This document shows, piece by piece, positions 34,395 to 41,577 of a stretch of DNA of 64,000 nt. Position numbers and translations under genes: made by a program. This stretch comes from Blautia wexlerae DSM 19850 (lineage in GTDB: Bacteria; Bacillota; Clostridia; Lachnospirales; Lachnospiraceae): assembly GCF_025148125.1 (NCBI RefSeq), contig NZ_CP102267.1, forward strand, positions 1,436,501 to 1,500,500, given 5' to 3'. A model generated the notes under the pieces. That model was not told where the DNA came from. It saw nothing but the letters and a program-made list of their open reading frames with translations, and searched no databases. Numbering within the stretch: the stretch's first letter is position 1; each line of letters opens with the position of its first letter.

Positions 34395-34500
34395 CTCTAA
34401 AGAGCAAACAGTAGTGGTGTCATGGATGCACCCTGAAAAAAAGGCGGTATCCCGCCTTAATTCAGATGCTCTGGTAACTCAGTTGCCGAGTAATTCACTT
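34395..34500 (+). ncRNA. Candidate omega RNA / right end of the TnpB element
   Basis: TnpB guide RNAs come from the 3' end of tnpB and the bases up to the right end of the element. This stretch holds a strong hairpin (34441-34458) and then CTCAGTTGCCGAG. The rest of the stretch 34395-34841 holds the hairpin at 34563, the palindrome at 34704 and no gene. Confidence 0.45.
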
Positions 34501-34562
34501 ACTATACTATGCTGAAGGTGTTCGCGAAGTATATAAGTTTATCTATATGAAATGGAATAAAT

Positions 34563-34629
34563 AGTCGATTTTCTGATACTGATTGAGAGTAAAGACTCTT
34601 TCACGTGACGTTCAAAAAATCGACTTTTT
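34563..34629 (+). terminator. Long hairpin with T tail
   Basis: AGTCGATTTT (34563-34572) pairs with AAAATCGACT (34616-34625), then TTTTTA. An inner hairpin GAGAGT with ACTCTTTC sits in the loop. It could end transcripts leaving the IS element. Confidence 0.55.
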
Positions 34630-34703
34630 ATCTTGGATAATTCAGTGGAATCTCCTGCTTCAATTATGAAAACATTAAGTGATGAACGGAGATTTACTGA
34701 TAT

Positions 34704-34810
34704 TTTTATAGCAATTCCAGAAAATAATGCAATTAAGACAGTTCAGCATTTTCCTGTCTTTCGTGCTTTGCAGGAGTGCATTAGTTGCATTGTTTTCTGG
34801 GATTATAAAA
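34704..34810. repeat. TATAGCA-type palindromic repeat, full copy
   Basis: CCAGAAAATAATGCAA (34717-34732) and TTGCATTGTTTTCTGG (34785-34800) are inverted arms with one difference. TTTTATA and TATAAAA lie outside them. The 107-base palindrome sits just before the TRIC channel gene and would fold into a long hairpin. Related copies are at 6017 and 17420. Confidence 0.65.
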
Positions 34811-34841
34811 GAAAGATAGGATGGGGAGTTAAAAAACAAAT

Positions 34842-35495
34842 ATGGATTATCAGTCAATTGTAACATTTGTTATGGAAATGGCCGGTTCAGTGGCGTTTGC
34901 TGCTTCCGGAGCGATGGTGGGCGTTGAACGGAATATGGATATTTTCGGCGTGAGCGTTCTGGGAGTTGCAACAGCAGTAGGCGGAGGAATGATCAGGGAT
35001 ATTGTTCTGGGGATCATCCCTCCGGCTGTATTTACCAATCCTGTATATGCACTGGTGTCAGTGCTTGCTTCCTGCATTGTTTTCTTTATTTTTTATTTCA
35101 AGAGAGAATTGCTTCAGGGGCACAGGCGTGAGACCTACGATAAAATCATGCTGGCAATGGACTCTGTCGGGCTTGGGATTTTTACAGTAGTAGGAGTAAA
35201 TACAGGAATCCGCCAGGGATATATGGACAATGTGTTCCTGCTTGTATTTCTTGGAACCATTACGGGAGTAGGCGGCGGTCTGCTTAGAGATATGATGGCG
35301 AGTGTACCGCCGTATATTTTTGTAAAACATATCTATGCCTGTGCCTCCATCATTGGTGCAGTTGTATGCGTATATATGAATCGATTTGTGGGAAATGTAC
35401 AGGCTATGGTAGTATCATCAATTGTAGTGGTGCTGATCCGATATCTGGCAGCACATTACCGCTGGAATCTGCCCAGGCTGTCACCACATGAATAG
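34842..35495 (+). CDS. TRIC (UPF0126) family cation channel
   Basis: The protein has 217 residues and seven membrane segments in two repeats. The family glycine blocks are GVATAVGGGMIRDIVLG and GTITGVGGGLLRDMM. Prokaryotic TRIC proteins are potassium-permeable trimeric channels. It is monocistronic. GGGGAG precedes the ATG, and the palindrome above lies directly upstream. A terminator follows. Confidence 0.88.
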   Translation: MDYQSIVTFVMEMAGSVAFAASGAMVGVERNMDIFGVSVLGVATAVGGGMIRDIVLGIIPPAVFTNPVYALVSVLASCIVFFIFYFKRELLQGHRRETYDKIMLAMDSVGLGIFTVVGVNTGIRQGYMDNVFLLVFLGTITGVGGGLLRDMMASVPPYIFVKHIYACASIIGAVVCVYMNRFVGNVQAMVVSSIVVVLIRYLAAHYRWNLPRLSPHE

Positions 35496-35534
35496 GAAGG
35501 ATACCGTATAAAATCAGACAGGTAATATTTAGCG

Positions 35535-35566
35535 CAGTCAGGCTGAGTTTGTCTGACTGTCTTTTC
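35535..35566 (+). terminator. Terminator of the TRIC channel gene
   Basis: CAGTCAG (35535-35541) pairs with CTGACTG (35553-35559), then TCTTTTC. Confidence 0.65.
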
Positions 35567-35584
35567 GTTCGAGGAGGAAAATTA

Positions 35585-35916
35585 TTGATAATCGGAGCAT
35601 CTACAGTTTCAGATTTTGTGGCGGTCAGACGGCTGCGGGCAAATTTATCAGGCTCGCGATTACCGGATTCTACACCGAAATAGTCAGCTTCTGTTACATG
35701 TGCGGCATCCGCGATGCTGACGGTAAATGCACCGCGTGCTTTGATATTCTGTACGGTTTTATGGGTCTCGGTAAGGTTCAATGCAACTGTGTCACGTTCC
35801 TGCATCGTACCCCAGGCAGCGTTCATTACATTGATGCTTCCGTCTTCATTATAGGTTGCAACCATCAATACAGGCATAGGAAAAATGCCTTCTGTAATAT
35901 TTAATTTTTTTCTCAT
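35585..35916 (-). pseudogene. Flavin reductase-like protein, C-terminally truncated
   Basis: From MRKKLNITEGIFPMPVLMVA to KSETVDAPIIN the sequence follows the flavin reductase-like FMN-binding family (about 110 residues, against about 190 normally). The frame then runs into unrelated sequence that includes the TRIC terminator. The start, with AAGGGG eight bases upstream, looks normal, so the gene lost its 3' half by deletion. Confidence 0.7.
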
Positions 35917-35961
35917 TACAACAGCCCCTTTCAGATTCAATTGACAGGATAATATATCCTG

Positions 35962-36326
35962 CTATAAATGAGCAAGTTTGAAAAAATGCACAAAATTATC
36001 CTGCTAATTTCATAAATGCTTCAAAATCATCACTTGCTTTTGCACATAGGAATAGATACTGATACTTTTCCTGATGAACGGCACTACAGATTCGATGATA
36101 TCCATCTTGAAAAGATCGATATTTGCCAGTTCCTGTGACACAAATACAATGTGCCAGTGACATCAGCAGCCAGTATCTCTGTATTTCCTTTGAGAAACGG
36201 ATCTGGTATGTATCCAGTGCCAGACGGTTTTTACATTGCCTGAAAAATATCTCGATCGGCCATCGACACACATAACAGGAAAAGATCTCTTTCTTTTATG
36301 CAAAATCACGAACTTGCTCATTTATA
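35962..36326. mobile_element. Internal-deletion derivative of an IS element
   Basis: Inverted ends CTATAAATGAGCAAGTT (from 35962) and AACTTGCTCATTTATAG (to 36326) match in 17 bases. Between them only a 3' fragment of a transposase remains. It has the shape of a MITE-like remnant that a full-length element could still mobilise. Confidence 0.7.
35996..36271 (-). pseudogene. DDE transposase (IS4-type) C-terminal fragment
   Basis: CRWPIEIFFRQCKNRLALD, then RYWLLMSLAHCICV, recalls the last Glu-containing block (the Y-(2)-R-(3)-E-(6)-K type) of IS4-like transposases. The N-terminal two thirds are absent. It is enclosed by the 17-base inverted ends described above. Confidence 0.7.
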
Positions 36327-36406
36327 GTGATATAAAACAACATCAATGCATGCTGAAATATGTAAAAAGGCAATCGTATAAAATTGCGATTGCCAGATTT
36401 TAATAT

Positions 36407-37705
36407 TTACTGCTTTAAGGTTAGGATTGTATGGAAGGTACCGGAATCATTATCATAATACATTTGCAAATTTCCATGGTACTGTTTTACGACTTTTTTA
36501 ATGCTTTTGATTCCGAATCCATGTCTGCCATTGTCTGATTTATGGGATATAGGAAGTCCCTCTGGATTATATACAGGGGTATTTTGGCAGGAGTTGATGA
36601 GTATGATAATAAGAAAGGGTGAATTTTCTTTCTTTTGTACGGTGAGCTCAATAAAAGAGTCTGGAATATTCTCTGCTGATTCCACTGCATTCTCCAATAA
36701 GTTACAGAATAAAGAAGTCAAATCGCGCGGATATATATGTTGTACCGTGCCGCTTCTGATGTCAGTGTGAAAAATAATGTGCTTATCATTGCAGTGGCGC
36801 TGATAGCGGCACAGAATGGAGTTTAGCATTTCATGATCACAGAGTTTTGTGGTTTCCTTTAAGTCGGAAGATTCCATGAGTTGTTGTATATAGTCATTTA
36901 TTTTATCGGAATCATTTTTTTCGTTCAGTAATCTGATTGATTGAAGATGTTTCTTTATATCGTGGATCAAAATGCTCTGGTTCTCGTTTTGTGCAAGCAT
37001 CATTTCATAGTATTCAACAGAATCGGATTCTTTCTGGAGCAGTAACTGCAAATCGGCATATTCCTGTGATCTTTTTGCGTTATATTGGTTGATTCCAAAT
37101 ACAAGTAGGTTGACCAGCAACAGAAAAACGGCACAGATTGTTACTAGAAAATCAACCGGTGGGGCATATGCGGTTGTTTCACCAATAGAAAGAAGAGTAA
37201 ACATCATAAGAATAGAGGAAAGCGGGATGAACATCAAGAGAATTTCGGAGTGACCGTACGGTTCTTGAGCTGCTTTGTTCCCCTTGAAGAGCCAACTTAA
37301 CAAGTAAACGACTGCAAAAAAGGTAATTTTGCTAAATACGGTATAAAAAACAAGTCCGACACTTGCTTCTAAGAGAAAATGGGGAAAGAATCTTGATATC
37401 ATCCCCAAAACTGCAAGTTCAGATATTCCCATAATCGCTGTAAGTATAGCGGAATGGAAGAGTGCCAATAATAACTTGAGGTTAAACATTATATAGAGGA
37501 AAACAGTGTTTATCACAAAAAAACTGATAATATTCAGCCATGTTTGCCCAAGCAGGGAAAGAAAAAACAACAGTACATAAAGAACACTTAATAGAGTCAG
37601 TCTCTTTTTACCGCTATGAGAAGGGGAAAAAAGGCTGGCGGCGTACTGCCATAAGATAACCGCTTCTGTAAAAAAACTAAAAATAAGTAAAATAATATAT
37701 TCCAT
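36407..37705 (-). CDS. AgrC-like sensor histidine kinase (GHKL type)
   Basis: The protein has 432 residues. Six or seven membrane segments fill the first 215 residues, then comes a dimerisation helix. The phosphoacceptor His lies in ILIHDIKKHLQSI, and the ATP-binding N box is LFCNLLENAVESA. The G box reads GRHGFGIKSIKKVVKQY. This is the layout of kinases that sense cyclic autoinducer peptides. It follows the response-regulator gene by six bases in the same operon, with agrD and agrB divergent on the other side. Confidence 0.87.
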   Translation of the reverse strand: MEYIILLIFSFFTEAVILWQYAASLFSPSHSGKKRLTLLSVLYVLLFFLSLLGQTWLNIISFFVINTVFLYIMFNLKLLLALFHSAILTAIMGISELAVLGMISRFFPHFLLEASVGLVFYTVFSKITFFAVVYLLSWLFKGNKAAQEPYGHSEILLMFIPLSSILMMFTLLSIGETTAYAPPVDFLVTICAVFLLLVNLLVFGINQYNAKRSQEYADLQLLLQKESDSVEYYEMMLAQNENQSILIHDIKKHLQSIRLLNEKNDSDKINDYIQQLMESSDLKETTKLCDHEMLNSILCRYQRHCNDKHIIFHTDIRSGTVQHIYPRDLTSLFCNLLENAVESAENIPDSFIELTVQKKENSPFLIIILINSCQNTPVYNPEGLPISHKSDNGRHGFGIKSIKKVVKQYHGNLQMYYDNDSGTFHTILTLKQ

Positions 37706-37711
37706 TTATTT

Positions 37712-38419
37712 TCACCTCATGCTTTCCAGATATAGTAGATATGCATTTCTGAAGGAACTGTATTTCCTGCGTGTCAGGTAAGCGGTAATCTGAGGATTTG
37801 ATAAATGTACGGTGGAGTGATCAAAGTCCACAATATGTTCGAAGTTAACAATAAAGCTCCGGTGTGTCTGAAAAAAACTGTTTTGGGGAAGCTTTTCCAA
37901 CCAGTAATTCATATTATGAATAGAGTCAAAGTCCTGACGGGCAGTATGTACAATTACTTTTCGCCCCTGAGCTTCTATGGCAATAATCTGCGAAGCAGGA
38001 AACGAATATACCGCCTGTTTTGTTTCCACAGGAATTTTGAGTGTAATGGAATTGTAATAAGCTAAGGCATCCTTCAGATTTCGGAAAAAACGCTGCTTAT
38101 CTAGAGGTTTGGAAAGGTAACGGAATACATGAAAACGCATTGCTTCATCCAAATATTCAGAATAAGAGGTGACAACAAAAACGATCACATTTCTATTTGC
38201 TTTTTTTAATTCATTCCCAACATAGATTCCATTCATGCCAGGCATTTCGATATCCAGAAAAACAATATCCTTTTCACCTTTGTCAGTTAACAAAGCTTCA
38301 CCACTGGTAAAAGAAACTAATTCAGGACATTTTAAATGGTTGGACTCAAAGTAGGATTCGATATACTTCTTCAATTGTTCAATGATCAGAGTGTCATCAT
38401 CACAAATTAAAATACGCAT
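37712..38419 (-). CDS. AgrA-like response regulator (REC-LytTR)
   Basis: The protein has 235 residues. The receiver domain has the acidic pair ICDDD, the phosphoacceptor Asp in IVFLDIEMPGMNG and Lys in LSKPLDKQ. The C-terminal LytTR DNA-binding domain runs from about residue 138 and includes THRSFIVNFEHIV. It should act on direct repeats upstream of target genes such as agrD. It is the first gene of the two-component operon. Confidence 0.9.
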   Translation of the reverse strand: MRILICDDDTLIIEQLKKYIESYFESNHLKCPELVSFTSGEALLTDKGEKDIVFLDIEMPGMNGIYVGNELKKANRNVIVFVVTSYSEYLDEAMRFHVFRYLSKPLDKQRFFRNLKDALAYYNSITLKIPVETKQAVYSFPASQIIAIEAQGRKVIVHTARQDFDSIHNMNYWLEKLPQNSFFQTHRSFIVNFEHIVDFDHSTVHLSNPQITAYLTRRKYSSFRNAYLLYLESMR

Positions 38420-38510
38420 TTTTTCACCTGACTTTCTAAATAGATGTATGTGTACATCTTATCACATAGAATTTCCAAATGCAAAAAATGCGTATGAAAA
38501 GACAATTTAA

Positions 38511-38840
38511 TTACAATTTTGGTTCATTATGTGTTGCTTTGTTATTTCGTTTTACAAGCAGTTCGATAAAGTCTCCGGCAAGCTCTATGTCGGATTGATT
38601 ACATAACCGTAGTTTATCAATAATATCCTGTGGAATATTATAAGCGTGCATACTGCCGAGCAGAAGGTAGTCAGGTGTAACATTGAGTAAATTACAAATC
38701 TGAATGAAAATATCCAGACTTGGTTTTTGCCTTCCGTTTTCGATTGATGACATATGGTTATTGGATATATTTAATCTTTCGGCAAGTTCTGCCTGTTTTA
38801 TCCGTAATTCTTTTTTGCGTATTTTGATGCGGTTTCCCAT
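38511..38840 (-). CDS. XRE-family helix-turn-helix regulator
   Basis: The protein has 109 residues. The helix-turn-helix is clear: KQAELAERLNISNNHMSSIENG and the following QKPSLDIFIQICNLLNV. The C-terminal half is short and may dimerise. It lies between the two-component operon and agrD, on the same strand as the former, about 90 bases upstream of it. It may control the locus. The ribosome site is poor, so translation may be low. Confidence 0.82.
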   Translation of the reverse strand: MGNRIKIRKKELRIKQAELAERLNISNNHMSSIENGRQKPSLDIFIQICNLLNVTPDYLLLGSMHAYNIPQDIIDKLRLCNQSDIELAGDFIELLVKRNNKATHNEPKL

Positions 38841-39135
38841 ACCTTCATATTGAAATTCTATTTATCCCACCTTCTTTCAGTAGAATTTTACCAATAGAAC
38901 TAAATAAAAAGAAGAATGTAACAAAGAACTATTCTGCAATATATTAAACAAACTGATATTTATATATAAATAATTCTGTATCACATATTATTTTTCGTAG
39001 AAAAGAGGGAAATTATCCAATATTGTAAAGAATCATTCCGTTCATTCCAAAGGGGTCGTTTATTTGATTAAAGTGGTATATGATTGCTTATGTGAAAATC
39101 AATGACAAATTTTAGTGGAAAGGAGAGAGGTCATT
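38841..39135. promoter_or_regulatory. Divergent control region of the agr locus
   Basis: A very AT-rich stretch separates the XRE gene and agrD. CATTCCGTTCATTCC near 39034 is a short direct repeat that could be a LytTR site. No strong -35/-10 pair stands out. Confidence 0.35.
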
Positions 39136-39285
39136 ATGAAGAAAGAGGTAACTAAATCGGTTGCAAAAGGAATGAAAGCAGCATTAGATGTTGTGTTACG
39201 GACAGAAGCTAACACAGCTTCTTGTCTTATCATGTATCAGCCTAAGGCACCGAAAGAATTAATGAACTACAGGAGAAACAAGTAA
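39136..39285 (+). CDS. agrD: AgrD-like cyclic autoinducer peptide precursor
   Basis: The protein has 49 residues. An amphipathic N-terminal helix (VAKGMKAALDVVL) precedes the core NTASCLIMYQPKAPKEL. The cysteine, four more residues, then Q-P-K-x-P-K-E-L is the usual layout, so the predicted ring is CLIMY closed through the Cys. The charged tail NYRRNK would be removed by AgrB. GGAAAGGAGAGAGG precedes the ATG. The stop codon overlaps the agrB start (TAATG). Confidence 0.88.
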   Translation: MKKEVTKSVAKGMKAALDVVLRTEANTASCLIMYQPKAPKELMNYRRNK

Positions 39286-39869
39286 TGGAAAAATGTACAG
39301 ATACAGTAGTAAATTGGATGATCCGGTGTAATGCGATAAACGAGGCGGATAAGGAACTTTACAAGTATGCATTATATAGTTTTTTTCTATTGGTATCACC
39401 ACTTATCCTTGCAGGAGTTATTGGCTTTGGCTTGGGAAGCGTAAAACACGGAGTTGCTCTTATTTTTCCGTTTGTGGTTCTGAGAAAATTTAGTGGTGGT
39501 TATCATGCAAAAAATTTGCACACTTGTATTCTTGGATCTGGTTTTCTATTGTTTCTGTGCATAATGTTATCAATGCATGTGCAATGTGATTTGAAGTTGG
39601 CAATAGCTACAGTTATTGCGTCTGTGAGCCTGATTACATTTAGTCCAATAGACAGTGAAAACAGAAGACTTGATACTAACGAGAAAAGGACATATAAAAA
39701 AACAACAGTGTTCTTCGTGATACTGTTTGGGCTGTTAGATATAGCTTTATTTTTGCTGGGAAAGTACATCTATACAATCTGTTTTTCTGTTGGGATATTA
39801 CTGACAGCAGGCTTACAAGTACCTTGTATCGTAAAGAAAATGTGTAAATCGACCAAAAACAGACTGTAA
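39285..39869 (+). CDS. agrB: AgrB-like peptide-processing membrane protease
   Basis: The protein has 194 residues and about five membrane segments. The catalytic His and Cys lie in FSGGYHAKNLHTC. It cuts the C-terminal tail from AgrD and forms the thiolactone intermediate. It overlaps agrD by one base, so the two are translationally coupled. Confidence 0.9.
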   Translation: MEKCTDTVVNWMIRCNAINEADKELYKYALYSFFLLVSPLILAGVIGFGLGSVKHGVALIFPFVVLRKFSGGYHAKNLHTCILGSGFLLFLCIMLSMHVQCDLKLAIATVIASVSLITFSPIDSENRRLDTNEKRTYKKTTVFFVILFGLLDIALFLLGKYIYTICFSVGILLTAGLQVPCIVKKMCKSTKNRL

Positions 39870-39899
39870 ATGTCGTTTGGTGCAAAAGGGGTTGAAATC

Positions 39900-39980
39900 A
39901 TGGCAAAAATAAAGATAATAAAGTTTGTCATTGATTTGATCAAAGTTCTTTATTTACAGTTAATTCAGTTTGTTCATTGA
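39900..39980 (+). CDS. 26-residue amphipathic peptide (phenol-soluble-modulin-like)
   Basis: The ORF encodes 26 residues starting MAKIKIIKFVIDLIKVLYL and ending LIQFVH. AAGGGG lies eight bases before the ATG, 30 bases after the agrB stop. Charged or polar residues at 5, 8, 12, 15, 23 and 26 fall on one face of a helix and Ile/Leu/Val/Phe on the other. S. aureus delta-hemolysin also has 26 residues, is formyl-Met started and belongs to the agr locus. No homology is claimed; only size, position and amphipathicity match. Net charge is positive. Confidence 0.55.
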   Translation: MAKIKIIKFVIDLIKVLYLQLIQFVH

Positions 39981-40030
39981 AAGGGAGTGGATTCCAATGG
40001 GACAATGATAGAATTCTATCACTTTAAATT

Positions 40031-40066
40031 GAGTAGTTCGGTTCGGAGTAGTTAAACGGGCATAAT
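40031..40066 (+). promoter_or_regulatory. Direct repeat upstream of the lipoprotein gene
   Basis: GAGTAGTT occurs at 40031-40038 and 40046-40053, followed by CATAAT at 40061-40066. Paired direct repeats next to a -10 are typical of LytTR regulator sites, so the AgrA-like protein is a candidate activator. Confidence 0.4.
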
Positions 40067-40083
40067 GGAGGTAAAAGATTAAA

Positions 40084-40467
40084 ATGACACATAAGAAAGA
40101 AGTTGTTTTTAGCTTGTTGTTTGTAATAATGGTGTTATGTACAGGCTGCAGTGATAAAGATAATGGAGATACGTCTAAAAATAACAGGACTTCAGGAGAA
40201 TCATTTGTTCAAGAAGAAACTATTGAGAGTACTGACAATACAGACAATGCAGACGGCAGCTCGGCACCAACGCCAGAACTGAAAACGCCCCGAACGAAAA
40301 AGGAATTGGAAGATGCGCTTGGTACAGTGAATGAGTCGGGAAAATGGACGCCACCAGCCGGTTCTCATATAGATCCCAAAACAGGTAATATACTGAATAA
40401 AGATGGGGTCGTGGTTGGAACTACGCAGGAACCTTATAGTAAAGCACGTCCAGGTTCTCAAGGATGA
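40084..40467 (+). CDS. Small lipoprotein of unknown function
   Basis: The protein has 127 residues. The lipobox LCTGC at about residues 18-22 follows a hydrophobic stretch. The mature chain is mostly disordered and acidic, then ends with a Pro/Gly-rich part (KWTPPAGSHIDPKTGNIL). No family recognised. GGAGGTAAAA precedes the ATG. Its position after agrB and the PSM-like peptide suggests agr control. Confidence 0.75.
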   Translation: MTHKKEVVFSLLFVIMVLCTGCSDKDNGDTSKNNRTSGESFVQEETIESTDNTDNADGSSAPTPELKTPRTKKELEDALGTVNESGKWTPPAGSHIDPKTGNILNKDGVVVGTTQEPYSKARPGSQG

Positions 40468-40503
40468 TGATATGGTGTAAAAAAATTATGGGAGGAAAAG
40501 ATT

Positions 40504-40827
40504 ATGAAGTATATGAGAAAAAACTCATTTGTAGTGTGTTTGGTCATAAGTGCAATTCTTTTGACAAGTTCATTTGCAATGCCGGTGCTTGCTGCGGAAA
40601 ATACAGGAATTGAAACAAACTCTGTCACGAGAAGCGTACCGGGATATTACAAGTGCACAGGGTCGGATGTAAATATCAGATCAGGCCCTGGAACACAATA
40701 TACAATAGTAGGCACATTGAATTATGGCACAAAAGTATATGTATATTCTATCAGTAATGGGTGGGCCAAAATTTCTCTTGGCGGCATTTACCGTTATGTT
40801 AGTGCCGATTACCTTCGGGAGCTTTAA
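40504..40827 (+). CDS. Secreted bacterial SH3-domain protein
   Basis: The protein has 107 residues. A signal peptide ends at about PVLAAEN. The SH3b domain reads VNIRSGPGTQYTIVGTLN, then GWAKISLGGIYRYVSADYL. SH3b domains usually bind peptidoglycan. It follows the lipoprotein gene by 36 bases with GGGAGGAAAA in front and a terminator behind, so the two probably form one operon. Confidence 0.82.
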   Translation: MKYMRKNSFVVCLVISAILLTSSFAMPVLAAENTGIETNSVTRSVPGYYKCTGSDVNIRSGPGTQYTIVGTLNYGTKVYVYSISNGWAKISLGGIYRYVSADYLREL

Positions 40828-40873
40828 GGAAAAACATTTAATATAAACGAGGCATAGGTAAATAGCTGTATGG

Positions 40874-40912
40874 GCTGCCGCACTGAAAAGTTTGGTGCGG
40901 CAGCACTTTTAT
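40874..40912 (+). terminator. Terminator closing the agr-linked operon
   Basis: GCTGCCGCAC (40874-40883) pairs with GTGCGGCAGC (40895-40904), then ACTTTTATTT. Confidence 0.8.
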
Positions 40913-41080
40913 TTACTTTTTTAATTGAAACTACAAATGGACAAATTCTAAAAAACGTCCCAAAAACAGTATTCTGTGTTTGGGTTATAAAGACAAATTT
41001 AAAATATATAGATATTTCCGGTGGTTCGTGGTATGATAAAAATAGAAACAAAAGTGCTATTTCAAGAAAGGGTGATGGTT

Positions 41081-41239
41081 ATGGCATTGGCACAGGCAAC
41101 AAAATCCCATGAACCAACTTATACAATCAATGATGCAATGGATGTTCTTTTGTCAAGGCTGGATGAAGCCATTGATGATATGGAAAGTGACAGAGTGCAG
41201 ATAGTGGAAGAAGCATGGGCAGAAATTGATGCAATATAA
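41081..41239 (+). CDS. Short antitoxin-like protein
   Basis: The protein has 52 residues (MALAQATKSHEPTYTINDAM start) and is acidic and helical. GAAAGGGTGATGG precedes ATG 41081; upstream in-frame GTG/ATG codons lack a ribosome site. The broken RelE/ParE-type gene begins nine bases after its stop, the usual order of antitoxin then toxin. No DNA-binding fold is obvious. Confidence 0.6.
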   Translation: MALAQATKSHEPTYTINDAMDVLLSRLDEAIDDMESDRVQIVEEAWAEIDAI

Positions 41240-41248
41240 GGGGTACGG

Positions 41249-41552
41249 ATGGAAAAAAGAAAATACAAAGTTGTAATTGCCCAGAGCGGCAAGCTGGATG
41301 TGAAGGAAAAAAGAAATATATCCTTCAGCAATTTAAATACCGGGAGTATGCAGAGGATTTTTCCCAAAAGATTAAAAAGCGGTTCTTGCACTTGACACAC
41401 TTCCTACCAGATATAATACAATAGGCTTCCGATATCGTGGCTATGATATTTACATGAAATATACTGCCTGTTTTTTAACGCCATTGGAATTGTTAGAAAG
41501 AAAGATTAAAATAAGAGACACCAGCAATCAATACGCTGATGTCTCTTATTAA
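41249..41552 (+). pseudogene. RelE/ParE-type toxin, frameshifted
   Basis: The gene starts MEKRKYKVVIAQSGKLDVK. It changes frame into KKYILQQFKYREYAEDFSQ and again into ALDTLPTRYNTIGFRYRGYD, ending YADVSY. Joined together this would be a full RelE/ParE-like toxin of about 100 residues. Two frameshifts, near 41304 and 41390, prevent a whole product. Its end overlaps the hairpin that terminates the Amt-PII gene from the other side. Confidence 0.75.
41513..41550. terminator. Bidirectional terminator between toxin remnant and amt-PII gene
   Basis: AAGAGACACCAGC pairs with GCTGATGTCTCTT with one mismatch. On the minus strand it is followed by ATTTTAATC. Confidence 0.7.
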
Positions 41553-41577
41553 TATTACCTGATTGTTGATAAATAAT

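Larger units (their letters stand above)
32686..34500 (+). mobile_element. IS200/IS605-type element with TnpA and TnpB
   Basis: It includes a subterminal hairpin at the left (TGATA with TATCA, 32686-32701), the tnpA and tnpB genes, and a right-end hairpin (AAGGCGG with CCGCCTT, 34441-34458). Exact ends and the target motif were not determined. There are no terminal inverted repeats, as expected for this family. Confidence 0.75.
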
